From assembly GCF_000763945.1 (NCBI RefSeq), contig NZ_JQFJ01000002.1, positions 1 through 64,000 on the forward strand: a stretch of 64,000 bases of DNA, read 5' to 3'. The notes beneath the pieces are model-generated. The model did no database searches. It was not told the origin of the DNA and saw only the letters and a program-made list of their open reading frames with translations. Below are positions 40,630-50,425 of the stretch, piece after piece. The stretch is from Sphingopyxis sp. MWB1. Its GTDB lineage: Bacteria > Pseudomonadota > Alphaproteobacteria > Sphingomonadales > Sphingomonadaceae. Numbering within the stretch: the stretch's first letter is position 1; each line of letters starts with the position of its first letter. The position numbers and the translations under genes were made by a program.

Positions 40630-41766
40630 ATGACCGACGCCCCGTCCGCAACGACCGACGTGCTGATCGTCGGCGCCGGGATTGCCGGCGCCAGCCTGGC
40701 CGCGCAGCTCGCCCCCTATCGCCGGGTGATGATGATCGAGGCGGAGGATATGCCGGGCTATCATGCCACGGGCCGCTCGGCAGCTTTCTGGCTGGAAAGC
40801 TATGGCGGCGTTCAGGTGCAGCCGCTGACGGCGGCTTCCGGCCCTTTTCTCGCACACCCCGATCCTGAATTTTCGGACCATCCCTTTTTGCTGCCGCGCA
40901 GCGCGCTCATCATCGGGCGCCGCGAGGAACGATCGGCCGTCGATGCTTTTGTGGAAGAATTTTCGGGGCGCGGGGTCGATGTGGCGCGCTTGTCCACCGA
41001 TGCGCTGCGCCAGCAGGTTCCGGGCCTGCGGCCCGAATGGACCGAGGCAGCGCTTGAGGCCTCTTGCCGCGACATTGATGTCGGGGGCCTGCATCTCGCC
41101 TATCTGAAAGCGGCCCGAAAGACCGGGGCGGTGCTCGCGACGCGAACAGCGCTGCTTTCGGCCCGCCATAACGGACGCCATGGCTGGACCGTGGAAACGG
41201 GGCAGGGACGCATTCATGCCGCTACTCTCGTCAACGCTGCCGGGGCTTGGGCCGACCATGTCGCCCGCGCTTGCGATGTGGCGCCGATTGGCATCCAGCC
41301 CTATCGCCGCACGGTGGCGCAGATCAGATTTCAAACGGCGGTTCCCGCCAGCCTGCCGCTCATCTCCCACATTGGCGGCGAATTTTATTTCAAGGGCGAG
41401 AGCGAAGGGCGCGTGTGGCTGAGCCCACATGATGAAACCGCCTCTCTCGCTTGCGATGCGGCGCCGGAGGAAATGGACGTTGCGCTCGCCATCGACCGGC
41501 TGCAGCAAGTGGTCGACTGGCCGATTGCGGCGGTTGAGCGCAAATGGGCGGGACTGCGCAGCTTTGCACCCGACCGTTTACCTGTTTTCGGCCTTGATCC
41601 GCATCAGCCCGATTTTTTCTGGTGCGCCGGACAGGGAGGCTTTGGCATTCAGACCGTGCCTGCCATCTCGGCGTTATTGGCCGAGCAAATGGGCGGTGCT
41701 CCGGCCCCAGCGGCCATAGGGGCAATTGATGCCAGGCCTTTTTCGCCCCTGCGTTTTTCTGGTTAA
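40630..41766 (+). CDS. FAD-dependent oxidoreductase, D-arginine dehydrogenase-like
   Basis: A ~378-residue DAO-superfamily flavoenzyme. The FAD-binding motif is DVLIVGAGIAGASLAAQL near the N-terminus. MPGYHATGRSAAFWLESYGG matches the DauA group, which oxidises D-arginine and other D-amino acids. The C-terminal FAD motif is RSFAPDRLPVFG with FFWCAGQGGFGIQTVPAISALLAE. A quinone or other acceptor rather than oxygen is typical for DauA. The start could be the ATG at 40618 or 40630; neither has a clear ribosome-binding site. It is divergent from the cpaA operon. Confidence 0.82.
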   Translation: MTDAPSATTDVLIVGAGIAGASLAAQLAPYRRVMMIEAEDMPGYHATGRSAAFWLESYGGVQVQPLTAASGPFLAHPDPEFSDHPFLLPRSALIIGRREERSAVDAFVEEFSGRGVDVARLSTDALRQQVPGLRPEWTEAALEASCRDIDVGGLHLAYLKAARKTGAVLATRTALLSARHNGRHGWTVETGQGRIHAATLVNAAGAWADHVARACDVAPIGIQPYRRTVAQIRFQTAVPASLPLISHIGGEFYFKGESEGRVWLSPHDETASLACDAAPEEMDVALAIDRLQQVVDWPIAAVERKWAGLRSFAPDRLPVFGLDPHQPDFFWCAGQGGFGIQTVPAISALLAEQMGGAPAPAAIGAIDARPFSPLRFSG

Positions 41767-41776
41767 CTATCGATAC

Positions 41777-41804
41777 TTGCAAGCGGCGTCTCAAGGCGTA
41801 ACAT
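41777..41804 (+). promoter_or_regulatory. Sigma-70-like promoter of the yegP-like gene
   Basis: TTGCAA (41777-41782) and TAACAT (41799-41804) are separated by 16 bp and lie about 45 bp before the ATG of the 58-residue protein. This resembles a housekeeping promoter; no experimental evidence. Confidence 0.4.
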
Positions 41805-41849
41805 GCGCCTGTCCCGTCATTCCGGCGGGTGCGACCAATGGAGAGACCC

Positions 41850-42026
41850 ATGGCCCATTATTTCGAGATCAAGCAGAACAAGGCGGGCGAATATGTCGCC
41901 TATTTCAAATATAATAGCGAAACCATGTTCTGGACCGAGGGCTATTCGAGCAAAGCCTCTGCCTTGAACGCAATCCAGTCGATCAAAACCAACGGTCCCA
42001 GCGCCGAAACGCGCGAAGCTGAGTAA
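41850..42026 (+). CDS. DUF1508 (YegP-like) small protein
   Basis: A 58-residue protein with one YegP/DUF1508 repeat: HYFEIKQNKAGEYVAYFKYN, then TMFWTEGYSSKASALNAIQSIKTNGPSA. The family forms a small alpha/beta fold and often occurs as tandem repeats; a single unit is present here. It may be stress related, but its function is not established. The ATG at 41850 has GGAGAG upstream. It is followed by a terminator. Confidence 0.85.
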   Translation: MAHYFEIKQNKAGEYVAYFKYNSETMFWTEGYSSKASALNAIQSIKTNGPSAETREAE

Positions 42027-42045
42027 GGGGGCCGAATAAGGGGGA

Positions 42046-42076
42046 GGGGCGGACGCTGCGGGCGTCCGGCCCCTTT
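42046..42076. terminator. Terminator between yegP-like gene and rnhA
   Basis: GGGGC-GGACGC pairs with GCGTCC-GCCCC with one bulged G and a 5-nt loop, then TTT. It lies in the convergent 58-bp gap. Confidence 0.65.
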
Positions 42077-42084
42077 CAACCCGG

Positions 42085-42540
42085 TCAGCCGCGCGCGATT
42101 TGCAAGGCGGCGTCGCTGGCCAGTTGGTCGGCCAGCTCATTATCGCCATGCCCGGCATGACCCTTTACCCACAGCCATTCGATCCGGTGCCGCTTGGCTT
42201 CGGTCAGCAGGCGCTGCCACAGATCGGCATTGGCCACGGGCTTCTTCGCGGCGGTTTTCCAGCCGTTCTTTTGCCAGCCATGGATCCATTTGGTGATGCC
42301 GTCGCGGACATAGACGCTGTCGGTCGACAGTTCGACGTCGCAGCTTCGCTTGAGCGCAGCCAGGGCTTCGATGGCACCCATCAACTCCATGCGGTTGTTG
42401 GTCGTGTCCTTTTCGCCGCCCGACAGGGTTTTGACCACATCGCCCCAGCGCAGCACCGCTCCCCAGCCGCCGGGACCGGGATTGCCCTTGCAGGCGCCAT
42501 CGGTCGCGATGACGACCTTTCGGGTGGGCGCATCCGTCAT
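42085..42540 (-). CDS. rnhA: Ribonuclease HI
   Basis: A 151-residue RNase H1 that removes RNA from RNA-DNA hybrids. Catalytic residues are visible: Asp in [13 protein letters not shown], Glu in [13 protein letters not shown], Asp in [13 protein letters not shown], and the final Asp in [12 protein letters not shown], with the basic handle [19 protein letters not shown]. It overlaps thrB by 4 bp (ATGA) at its start, so it is translated from the ispH-thrB-rnhA message. Confidence 0.96.
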   Translation of the reverse strand: MTDAPTRKVVIATDGACKGNPGPGGWGAVLRWGDVVKTLSGGEKDTTNNRMELMGAIEALAALKRSCDVELSTDSVYVRDGITKWIHGWQKNGWKTAAKKPVANADLWQRLLTEAKRHRIEWLWVKGHAGHGDNELADQLASDAALQIARG

Positions 42541-43502
42541 GCGAGGCCGTCGAACAGGTCGGCGGCGTCGGCCTGCTGATAGCGTTTCAGGCGGTTGAGA
42601 AAGGGCAGCGGGTCCTTGCGCGTTACCAGCGCATCAGCAGGCGTGTGAAGCCAGTCGTGGGCGCGCGTCAGCAGGAAGCGCAAGGACGCGCCGCGCGCAA
42701 AGATCGGCATGGCAGCGATTTCGGCGTCGGTCAGCGTAACATCGCTTGCATAACCGCGCATCAATCCTTGCGCCAATGCAGGGTCGCAGCTCTGCCCGTC
42801 GTCGGAGAAGGTCCAGGCCGCATGGGTGACGGCAAGGTCATAAGCGCGAAAATCGGTCGCCGCGAAATAAAAGTCGATCAGGCCGGTGACCCGGTCGCCC
42901 AGCATCAGCACATTGTCGGGGAACAAATCGGCATGAATGACATGGGCAGGAAGGCCGCTCGGCCAATGCGCGTCCAGATAGGCGAGCTCGTCCGTCACAA
43001 TGGCGTCAAGGCCGGGCAAAACGCTATCGAGATCGCCCGCCCCCGCGGCCACGGCGCGCCACTGGGCATGGCCCATGCTATTGTCGCGCGCGCCTTCATA
43101 AGCGGCCAGCGCCTTATGCATCGCGCCTAGCGCCGCCCCCGCCGCTTCGCACTGCGCTCCATTGGGGTGGGTCAGTGAAATGCCGGGCAGAAACTGGATG
43201 ATGCAGGCCGCGCGATCTGAAATGCGCTGGATGGCCTTGCCCTCGCGGTCGGCGATCATGGCGGGGACGGGACAGCCGGACCGGGCCAGATGGGCAAGCA
43301 GATCGACGAAAAAGGGTAGGTCGCCTTCGCTCACCCTTTTTTCATAGAGGGTCAGGATGAAGCGTCCGCCGCTGGTTTCGAGCAGGAAGTTGCTGTTCTC
43401 GACGCCCTCGGCAATGCCCTTGCACGATTGCACGGTGCCGATGTCATAGCGCGCGACGAGCGCGGCGAGATCGTCGGGATCGACGCTGGTGTAAACGGCC
43501 AT
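42537..43502 (-). CDS. thrB: Homoserine kinase (APH-fold type)
   Basis: A 321-residue kinase that phosphorylates homoserine in threonine synthesis, of the aminoglycoside phosphotransferase-like class used by many alphaproteobacteria rather than the GHMP type of E. coli. It starts [20 protein letters not shown], then [13 protein letters not shown]. The catalytic loop is [13 protein letters not shown] with metal ligand Asp in GLIDFYFA. It is 3 bp downstream of ispH and overlaps rnhA by 4 bp. Confidence 0.93.
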   Translation of the reverse strand: MAVYTSVDPDDLAALVARYDIGTVQSCKGIAEGVENSNFLLETSGGRFILTLYEKRVSEGDLPFFVDLLAHLARSGCPVPAMIADREGKAIQRISDRAACIIQFLPGISLTHPNGAQCEAAGAALGAMHKALAAYEGARDNSMGHAQWRAVAAGAGDLDSVLPGLDAIVTDELAYLDAHWPSGLPAHVIHADLFPDNVLMLGDRVTGLIDFYFAATDFRAYDLAVTHAAWTFSDDGQSCDPALAQGLMRGYASDVTLTDAEIAAMPIFARGASLRFLLTRAHDWLHTPADALVTRKDPLPFLNRLKRYQQADAADLFDGLA

Positions 43503-43505
43503 GGA

Positions 43506-44492
43506 TCAGGCCGATTCCGCTTCCAGTCCGCGCGGAAGCTTGAAGATCATCTTTTCTTCGGCGGTGACGACGACTTCTTCCTGCATCGGTCGGTGGGCGG
43601 CGACCGCATCAATGACTTCGCGCACCAAGGTTTCGGGTGCGCTGGCCCCGGCGGTGATGCCGAGTGTGGCGATATCGGCGAGCCATTCGCCGCGAATATC
43701 GCTGCCGCGCTGCACCAGATGGGCCGGCGTTCCCATACGCTCGGCGACTTCCACCAGGCGGACGCTGTTCGAGCTGTTGGGCGCACCGATAACGATGACG
43801 CGGTCGCAAAGGCCGGCAATGGCTTTCACCGCTTGCTGGCGGTTCGATGTGGCGTAGCAAATATCCTCACCGCGCGGCCCGACGATGTCGGGAAAGCGAT
43901 GATGGAGAGCGGTGATCATATCGCGCGTGTCATCGACCGACAGGGTGGTCTGGGTGAGGTAGCTGAGTTCGACGCCCTTGGGCGGGTCGAGCCGGGCGAC
44001 ATCATCGACCGATTCGATCAGCGTCATCGCGCCTTCGGGCAATTGGCCCAGCGTGCCGATCACTTCGGGATGGCCCGCATGACCGATGAACAGGATATGG
44101 CGTCCGGCCTCATGGGCGCGTTCGGCCTGCCGGTGGACCTTGGACACCAGCGGGCAGGTCGCGTCGATATAATCGAGCCCGCGTGCCTCCGCCTTGGCGG
44201 GAACCGCCTTGGGGACGCCATGGGCACTGAACACCACGGGAACGCCGTCAGGCACTTTGTCGAGCGATTCGACGAAAATTGCGCCTTTTGCCTTCAAAGA
44301 ATCGACAACATAGCGATTATGAACGATTTCATGGCGAACATAGACGGGCGCGCCAAAGCGTTCGAGCGCCAGTTCGACGATGCGGATCGCCCGGTCGACC
44401 CCCGCGCAAAAGCCGCGCGGGGCGGCGATCAATACCCGAAGATCGGCCTTTTTGTCGCTATCGGGGCGGCTGGTGGCGAGCGGAGCGTTCAT
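43506..44492 (-). CDS. ispH: 4-hydroxy-3-methylbut-2-enyl diphosphate reductase
   Basis: A 328-residue iron-sulfur enzyme for the last step of the MEP isoprenoid pathway. The three cluster cysteines are in [13 protein letters not shown] (about residue 33), [11 protein letters not shown] (about 117) and [11 protein letters not shown] (about 212). VVFSAHGVP and [11 protein letters not shown] are conserved substrate-binding blocks. It heads the ispH-thrB-rnhA operon. Confidence 0.95.
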   Translation of the reverse strand: MNAPLATSRPDSDKKADLRVLIAAPRGFCAGVDRAIRIVELALERFGAPVYVRHEIVHNRYVVDSLKAKGAIFVESLDKVPDGVPVVFSAHGVPKAVPAKAEARGLDYIDATCPLVSKVHRQAERAHEAGRHILFIGHAGHPEVIGTLGQLPEGAMTLIESVDDVARLDPPKGVELSYLTQTTLSVDDTRDMITALHHRFPDIVGPRGEDICYATSNRQQAVKAIAGLCDRVIVIGAPNSSNSVRLVEVAERMGTPAHLVQRGSDIRGEWLADIATLGITAGASAPETLVREVIDAVAAHRPMQEEVVVTAEEKMIFKLPRGLEAESA

Positions 44493-44630
44493 GATCGCGC
44501 GCTCTAGCGCAGGCGGGCATATGGGGTAAAGCCGCTTCGTCCCCGTTGCGCCGCGTTAATCACACCGATAAGAAGCAGCGCGCATAAAAACCCCTCGCTC
44601 CTTCCGCGCTATTTTGGAAAGCCGATCACC

Positions 44631-45305
44631 ATGAAGCCCATTTCGCCGACCGCCCCTCGCAAATATATGGCCATGCTGCTTGCGCTGGGATCCGTCGCGG
44701 TGGTGAGCGGCTGCGCGCGCGACAATGATATCGACCTGTCCTCAGGCGTAGGGATCACCGCGACGCGCGGCGTCTGCCCAGCGGTGGCGGTGCCGCTCCA
44801 TACCGGGGATGTAACCTTGTTCAACCCGGCGACAAGCCGGGATGCTGCGGCCATTGATGTGGTCGCGTCGATCACCAATATAACGCCGCAGTGCAACGAT
44901 GAGGGCGAGAAAATCTATCAGCTCGCCAGTTTCGATGTGGTGGCAACCCGGCGCGAAGCCGGGCCTGCGCGTACCGTCACCTTGCCCTATTTCGTTACGG
45001 TTGTGCAGGGCGGAACCGCGGTTGTCGCCAAGCGCGTGGGACAGGTAAATGTAAGCTTTGCCGAAGGGCAGATTCGTGGGAGCGGAAGCGGGCAGGCGTC
45101 GGCTTATGTCGATCGCGCTGCGGTAACTCTGCCCGCCGATGTACAGGAACGAATTACGCGCCGCCGTCGTGCGGGCGATCAGGATGCCGCCGTCGATCCG
45201 CTGAGCATTCCAGAAGTGCGCGCAGCCGTGCGCCGGGCGAGCTTTGAATTGCTGGTCGGATTTCAGCTGTCACAGGATCAGCTCGAATATAATGTGCGAC
45301 GATAG
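44631..45305 (+). CDS. Hypothetical outer membrane/periplasmic lipoprotein
   Basis: A 224-residue protein with a lipoprotein signal: MAMLLALGSVAVVSGC, lipid-accepting Cys at about residue 28. The mature part starts ARDNDIDLSSGVGITATRGVCPAVAVP. It then looks beta-rich (VVASITNITPQCNDEGEKIY, VTLPYFVTVVQGG) and ends in a basic helix. Two further cysteines could form a disulfide. No family name is recalled with confidence. It is divergent from ispH and followed by a terminator. Confidence 0.72.
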   Translation: MKPISPTAPRKYMAMLLALGSVAVVSGCARDNDIDLSSGVGITATRGVCPAVAVPLHTGDVTLFNPATSRDAAAIDVVASITNITPQCNDEGEKIYQLASFDVVATRREAGPARTVTLPYFVTVVQGGTAVVAKRVGQVNVSFAEGQIRGSGSGQASAYVDRAAVTLPADVQERITRRRRAGDQDAAVDPLSIPEVRAAVRRASFELLVGFQLSQDQLEYNVRR

Positions 45306-45351
45306 AAGATAGCGGGGGCGCACGGGCTGCGCTATCCGCTTATCATGCGCG

Positions 45352-45382
45352 CCACACCGCGAAACCGTGGTGTGGGGCTTTT
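45352..45382 (+). terminator. Terminator after the lipoprotein gene
   Basis: CCACACC pairs with GGTGTGG (7 bp) and is followed by GGCTTTT, about 45 bp after the stop codon and 60 bp before argS. Confidence 0.6.
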
Positions 45383-45444
45383 CGCGCGCGCCTGGCTGAG
45401 CTAGGGCGCGCCCGCTTTTAACATGCGAAGATAGGTCTTTTGCC

Positions 45445-47172
45445 GTGACCCTTTTCAGCCGCTTCTCTGATCATATCAATGCCGCTCTCGACCAGCTTGT
45501 CGCGCGCGATGTTCTGCCCGAGGGATTGGAGCGCAGCGCGATCAGTGTGGAGCCGCCGCGCGACGCAGCGCATGGCGATATTGCCACCAATGCCGCGATG
45601 GTACTGGCCAAGCCCGCCAAGACCAACCCGCGCGCGCTTGCCGAGCAATTGGTGGGCGAGTTGAGCCAGCTGGACGAGGTGGTTGAAGCGGGCGTCGCCG
45701 GACCGGGTTTCATCAACCTTCGTCTCGCCGATCAAAGCTGGCGCGCGGAACTGGAGCTGATCCACGCGCGCGCCGCCGATTATGGCCGCTCGGCGACGGG
45801 CGACGGGCGGCGGGTGAATGTCGAATATGTCTCGGCCAATCCGACGGGGCCGATGCATGTCGGCCATTGCCGCGGCGCGGTCGTCGGCGATGCGCTCGCC
45901 GCGCTGCTCGAATATGCCGGGCATGAGGTGATCCGCGAATATTATGTCAATGACGCGGGCGCCCAGGTCGATGTGCTCGCTCGTTCGGTTCATATGCGGT
46001 ATCGTGAGGCGCTGGGTGAAGATATTGGGATGATCCCCGAGGGGCTTTATCCCGGCGATTATCTGAAAGCGGTCGGAAACGCGCTCGCCGCCGAATATGG
46101 CGATATCTATGTGAATGCGCCCGAGGGGGAATGGCTTGTGCCCTTCCGCACCCATGCGGTGGCCGCCATGATGGACATGATCCGCGCCGATCTCGCCAAG
46201 CTCGGCATTCATCATGATATTTTCGCTTCCGAGGCTGAATTGCAAGCGGCGGGCAAGCCCGCGGCCGCCGAGCAATGGCTCCGCGAACAGGGGCTGGTCT
46301 ATGATGGCGTGCTGGAAGCGCCGAAGGGCGAGACGCCGGAGGATTGGGAGCCTGTTGAGCTCCCGCTGTTCCGTTCCACCCAATTCGGCGACGATCAGGA
46401 CCGGCCGATCAAGAAATCGGATGGCAGCTGGACCTATTTTGGCGCCGACCTCGCTTATCATTTCCAGAAAGCCGAAAATGCCGACGAATTGATCGATATC
46501 TGGGGCGCCGATCATGCGGGCACGGTGAAGCGGATCAAGGCTGCCGTCGCGGCGCTGACCGGTGGCGCCAAGAAATTCGACGTCAAACTGGTGCAGATGG
46601 TGCGCCTGCTCAAAAATGGCGAACCGTTCAAAATGTCGAAGCGGGCGGGCAATTTTGTCACCCTCGCCGACGTGGTGGATGAAGTCGGCAAGGATGCGGT
46701 GCGCTTCACCATGCTGACGCGCAAGGCCGATGCCCAGATGGATTTCGACTTTGCCAAGGTGGTCGAGGCTTCGCGCGATAATCCGGTTTTTTATGTTCAA
46801 TATGCCCATGCGCGCATCGCTTCGCTGAAACGCAAGCTGGTCGAGGCCGGGGTCGCGGCGGCAGAGCCCGCGCCGGAGCGGCTGGGCGAGGAAGAACTGG
46901 CGCTCGTCAAGCTGCTCGCCCAGTTTCCGCGCATCGTCGAGGCGGCAGCAGCGGCGCGCGAACCGCACCGTATCGCTTTCTATCTGGGTGATGTGGCCGC
47001 GGCTTTTCACGCCTGGTGGAATCTCGGCAATGATCGGCCCGACGCCCGTATCATTTTGGCAAAGGACCCTGAACTGACCGCAACGCGCCTTTATCTGGCG
47101 GACGGAATAGGGCAGGTTATTCGAAACGGGCTGAGCCTGATGGGGGTGGATGCGCTCGAGGAGATGCATTGA
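45445..47172 (+). CDS. argS: Arginyl-tRNA synthetase
   Basis: A 575-residue class I aminoacyl-tRNA synthetase. The HIGH signature is HVGHC in NPTGPMHVGHCRGAVVGD (about 131-148), and the KMSKS-like loop is FKMSKRAGNF (about 394-403). The N-terminal Add-1 domain and C-terminal DALR anticodon-binding domain (DNPVFYVQYAHARIASL) are present. It starts with GTG at 45445; no ATG lies nearby in frame. It ends in TGATG, overlapping the next gene by one base. Confidence 0.94.
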   Translation: MTLFSRFSDHINAALDQLVARDVLPEGLERSAISVEPPRDAAHGDIATNAAMVLAKPAKTNPRALAEQLVGELSQLDEVVEAGVAGPGFINLRLADQSWRAELELIHARAADYGRSATGDGRRVNVEYVSANPTGPMHVGHCRGAVVGDALAALLEYAGHEVIREYYVNDAGAQVDVLARSVHMRYREALGEDIGMIPEGLYPGDYLKAVGNALAAEYGDIYVNAPEGEWLVPFRTHAVAAMMDMIRADLAKLGIHHDIFASEAELQAAGKPAAAEQWLREQGLVYDGVLEAPKGETPEDWEPVELPLFRSTQFGDDQDRPIKKSDGSWTYFGADLAYHFQKAENADELIDIWGADHAGTVKRIKAAVAALTGGAKKFDVKLVQMVRLLKNGEPFKMSKRAGNFVTLADVVDEVGKDAVRFTMLTRKADAQMDFDFAKVVEASRDNPVFYVQYAHARIASLKRKLVEAGVAAAEPAPERLGEEELALVKLLAQFPRIVEAAAAAREPHRIAFYLGDVAAAFHAWWNLGNDRPDARIILAKDPELTATRLYLADGIGQVIRNGLSLMGVDALEEMH

Positions 47173-47897
47173 TGGCAAAGAAACAGGATGCGACGGGCGA
47201 GGAACAGGATCTTGGCCTGACCGAAGAAGATCGACTTCCCTGGCTGGAGGCCGCCGATGATTTTGAGGAAGAGGGCGAGGTTTCGCCCGTGCGTTTGCTG
47301 GCGATGGTGCTGGGCGGCCTGATTCTGATCGGCGCGGTGCTGGGCGGCCTGTGGTGGATCCAAAATGGCGGCACGCGGGGCGGACAGGGCGAATTGATCG
47401 CCGCGCAGCAGGGCGATTACAAGGTCGCGCCGACCGATGACGCTGCCCGAACCTTTGAAGGCGAAGGCGACGCAAGCTTCGCCGTGAGCGAAGGCGGCGC
47501 CCCGGCAGCCAAGGTTGATCCCAGCCGCATGCCCGAAGAGCCAGCGGTGTCGCCGGAAGCGCAGGCGGAGGCTGCCGCAAAAGCAGCCGAGGCCAAGCCT
47601 GCAGCGGCAAAGGCGAAGGAAAGCGACACGGCGGAAAAGCCCGCGGCGAAGATGGCGGCAGCGCCCGGAACCATTCAGCTTGGCGCGTTCAGCAGTGAAG
47701 GGGCGGCGAACAAGGCCTGGGCAAGTTTGTCAAAGCGCTTCACCTATCTCGGCGAGTTGAATCGCTCCGTTTCCCCGGCCAAGATTGATGGCGGAACCGT
47801 CTATCGTCTGCGCGTATCCGCAGGATCGGGTACGAAGGCGGCAGAACTGTGCGGAAAACTGCGGGTCGCCGGGGAGAATTGCGTCGTCGTTCGTTGA
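47172..47897 (+). CDS. SPOR-domain cell division-associated membrane protein
   Basis: A 241-residue bitopic protein. The cytoplasmic N-terminus is acidic (LPWLEAADDFEEEGEVSP), followed by one membrane helix (LLAMVLGGLILIGAVLGGLWWI, about 43-64), an Ala/Lys-rich linker (about 120-160) and a C-terminal SPOR domain (TIQLGAFSSEGAANKAWASL, then YRLRVSAGSGTKAAELCGKL). SPOR domains bind denuded glycan strands at the septum. It is coupled to argS and precedes nagZ, a common sphingomonad order. Confidence 0.88.
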   Translation: MAKKQDATGEEQDLGLTEEDRLPWLEAADDFEEEGEVSPVRLLAMVLGGLILIGAVLGGLWWIQNGGTRGGQGELIAAQQGDYKVAPTDDAARTFEGEGDASFAVSEGGAPAAKVDPSRMPEEPAVSPEAQAEAAAKAAEAKPAAAKAKESDTAEKPAAKMAAAPGTIQLGAFSSEGAANKAWASLSKRFTYLGELNRSVSPAKIDGGTVYRLRVSAGSGTKAAELCGKLRVAGENCVVVR

Positions 47898-47999
47898 TTC
47901 GGCTCGTTTTGCCGCAGAAAGCTTTGGCGCCTCCTTTTCCTTGTGGCATGGTCATCTTTTGATGAGCGGCAGTGGGGTGTCGATGGAGGTTGAGACAGA

Positions 48000-49007
48000 A
48001 TGATACCCGCAATTTTCGGACTGTCCGGTCCGGTGCTGACCGATGACGAGCGTGCTTTTTTCCGGGATTGCCGTCCGGCGGGGTATATATTGTTCGGGCG
48101 CAATATCGAAAATCGCGACCAGCTTCGCCGCCTGACCGACGACCTGCGCAGCCTGGACGGGCGCGATGCTACCCCGATTCTGATTGATCAGGAAGGGGGG
48201 CGGGTAGCCCGGATGAAAGCGCCTGAATGGCCCGATTTTCCGTGCGGAGCGGTCTTTGACGCGCTGTACGAGCGTGCGCCCGCGAGCGCGATCGAGGCCG
48301 CGCGTCTGAACGCCATGGCGCTTGCCGTCATGCTGGCGGAAGTCGGCATTACCGTCGATTGCCTGCCGCTGCTCGATGTGCGCCAGCCGGGGGCAAGCGA
48401 CGTGATCGGCGACCGCGCGCTGGGCAGCGAGCCGATGCGGGTCGCCGCGCTGGGACGCGCCATTCTGAGCGGATTGCGCGCGGGCGGCGTGGTCGGCGTG
48501 GTAAAACATATCCCCGGCCATGGGCGTGCGCTTCTGGATTCGCATAAGGACCTTCCCCGCGTTGCGGCCTCGGACCAGGAGCTGCAAACCGATCTTGCTC
48601 CTTTCGCGGCCCTGCGCGATGCAGCCATGGCAATGACATGTCATGTTGTGTTTGAGGCGTGGGACGCCGAGCGGCCCGCTACGCTGTCGCCCTATATTAT
48701 CGAAACGATCATACGCCAGCGCGTCGGTTTTCACGGCCTGTTGATGACCGATGATATCGACATGAAGGCGCTGTCGGGCGAGATACCGGAACTGGCGGCG
48801 CAATCGCTGGCCGCTGGCTGCGACATTGTTCTGAACTGCTGGGCCAAGATGGACGATATGATCGGCATCGCCAAGGCGGTGGGCCCGATCAGCAGCGTCT
48901 CGCGCGCGCGGCTGGACGGCGCGATGGAGCGTATTTCGGGGGGGAAAGATGCCCATGAATTTGCCGCGCTTGTCGATCAGCGCGACGCGCTGTTGACGAT
49001 AGCCTGA
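48000..49007 (+). CDS. nagZ: Beta-N-acetylhexosaminidase NagZ
   Basis: A 335-residue glycoside hydrolase family 3 enzyme for peptidoglycan recycling; it removes GlcNAc from muropeptides in the cytoplasm. Motifs: ILIDQEGGRVARM, VVKHIPGHGRALLDSHKDLP (catalytic acid/base His in KHIPGHG) and LLMTDDIDMKAL, whose first Asp is the nucleophile. It is full length, with an ATG start about 100 bp after the SPOR gene. Confidence 0.94.
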   Translation: MIPAIFGLSGPVLTDDERAFFRDCRPAGYILFGRNIENRDQLRRLTDDLRSLDGRDATPILIDQEGGRVARMKAPEWPDFPCGAVFDALYERAPASAIEAARLNAMALAVMLAEVGITVDCLPLLDVRQPGASDVIGDRALGSEPMRVAALGRAILSGLRAGGVVGVVKHIPGHGRALLDSHKDLPRVAASDQELQTDLAPFAALRDAAMAMTCHVVFEAWDAERPATLSPYIIETIIRQRVGFHGLLMTDDIDMKALSGEIPELAAQSLAAGCDIVLNCWAKMDDMIGIAKAVGPISSVSRARLDGAMERISGGKDAHEFAALVDQRDALLTIA

Positions 49008-49025
49008 TGGGCTGTTGAGCGGTCT

Positions 49026-49805
49026 GTGGAGGATGTGCCCCTCAGCTTTGATGTGACAAACGCCGGATTATCGGCGGAGCGCGAAGATGCGCTGCGTGTC
49101 AATCTGGAAAGCTGGGAGGGGCCGCTCGACCTGCTGCTCACCTTGGCGCGGGGGCAGAAAGTCGATCTGCGCCAGATTTCCATTTTAGCGCTGGTCGAAC
49201 AATATCTGGACTTCATTGCCGAAGCCCGCGCGCTGAAGCTGGAGGTGGCGGCCGATTATCTGGTGATGGCGGCCTGGCTCGCCTATCTGAAATCGGCGCT
49301 GTTGCTACCCAAGGACCCGTTGGAAGAACCGTCGCCTGACGAACTGGCCTTGCGTCTGCAATTGCGGTTGCAGCGGCTGGCCGCAATGCGCGAAGCGGCG
49401 GCGCGCTTGATGGCGTGCGACCGGATCGACCGCGATATATTTCTGCGACCCAAGCCGGAGGGGCTACGCGATGTGAAGGTGCGGCGCTGGGATGCCAGCC
49501 TTTATGACCTTTTAGCGGCCTATGGACAGGTGAAGGCGCGCAGTGAGCCGGTGGTGCATATGGTGGCGCGGCGACCGGTGATCACGCTTGACGCGGCGCT
49601 GCATCATCTGGAACGGATGATCGGAACGCGGCTGGACTGGAGCGCGCTCGTCGATTTCCTGCCCGCCGATTATCAAGGGCCGCTGCGTCGATCGGCCATT
49701 GCATCAAGTTTCGTCGCTGCCCTGGAACTGGCGCGGCAAGGACGGATCGACCTGAAACAGGAGGCGGCCTTCTCGCCCCTTTACTTGAAAGCAGCGCCAG
49801 CATGA
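49026..49805 (+). CDS. scpA: Segregation and condensation protein ScpA
   Basis: A 259-residue kleisin of the SMC-ScpAB condensin. The N-terminal block is VNLESWEGPLDLLLTLARGQKVDLRQISILALVEQYLDFI, split here for clarity by the conserved EGPLDLLL core. The middle helix is LEVAADYLVMAAWLAYLKSALLL, and a C-terminal winged helix follows (VVAALELARQGRIDLKQE-type FVAALELARQG). It uses GTG 49026; a second GTG nine bases later is also possible. It overlaps scpB by 4 bp. Confidence 0.92.
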   Translation: MEDVPLSFDVTNAGLSAEREDALRVNLESWEGPLDLLLTLARGQKVDLRQISILALVEQYLDFIAEARALKLEVAADYLVMAAWLAYLKSALLLPKDPLEEPSPDELALRLQLRLQRLAAMREAAARLMACDRIDRDIFLRPKPEGLRDVKVRRWDASLYDLLAAYGQVKARSEPVVHMVARRPVITLDAALHHLERMIGTRLDWSALVDFLPADYQGPLRRSAIASSFVAALELARQGRIDLKQEAAFSPLYLKAAPA

Positions 49806-50401
49806 ACGAGATCGACGACAGCGAACGCGCCATCGAAGCAATGCTTTTTGCGAGCGACGCGCCACTTGATCCGCGCCAACTGGCAGCGCGAATGGACGGG
49901 GCGATGACGCCGGGCGAGGTAAAGGCGATTGTCCAGGCGATTGCCGCGCGCCATGCGGGGTCGGGCATCGAACTGGTCGAACGCGGCGGAGCGTGGCATT
50001 TCCAGACGCCCGCCGATCTGGCCCATCTGCTGCGCCGCGAACGCGAGGAGCCGCGCAAATTATCACGAGCCGCCTCTGAAGTGCTGGCGATTATCGCTTA
50101 TCATGAACCGGTAAGCCGGGCGGAAATAGAAGCGATCCGCGGCGTGCAGACGTCGAAGGGAACGCTGGATGTGCTGATGGAGGCCGAATGGATTGCGCCG
50201 GCCGGTCGGCGTGAAGTTCCGGGGCGCCCGCTCATCTACAAGACCACCGACGTTTTTTTGCAGCATTTCGGACTTAGCAGCCGCAAAGACCTGCCGGGAA
50301 TCGATGATTTGCGCGCGGCGGGCCTGCTCGATCCGGTCTATCTGGCTTTTGAAGAGGCCATGGACGAGCGGGACCTAGTAAAAGACGAAGAAGGCGCCTA
50401 A
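49802..50401 (+). CDS. scpB: Segregation and condensation protein ScpB
   Basis: A 199-residue ScpB protein with two winged helix domains. Recognisable blocks: AIEAMLFASDAPLDPRQLA, LVERGGAWHFQTPADLAHLL, LSRAASEVLAIIAYHEPVSR and AEIEAIRGVQTSKGTLDVLM, then GRPLIYKTTDVFLQHFGL. It binds ScpA to regulate the SMC ring. It starts in an overlap with scpA (ATGA) and is followed 24 bp later by tatA. Confidence 0.94.
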   Translation: MNEIDDSERAIEAMLFASDAPLDPRQLAARMDGAMTPGEVKAIVQAIAARHAGSGIELVERGGAWHFQTPADLAHLLRREREEPRKLSRAASEVLAIIAYHEPVSRAEIEAIRGVQTSKGTLDVLMEAEWIAPAGRREVPGRPLIYKTTDVFLQHFGLSSRKDLPGIDDLRAAGLLDPVYLAFEEAMDERDLVKDEEGA

Positions 50402-50425
50402 ATGGGCGCTTCAAGGAGATAGGAA

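Noticed and set aside
45418..47610. A 730-codon open frame antisense to argS and the SPOR gene
   Set aside because: argS is intact on the other strand. The antisense product shows no family resemblance.
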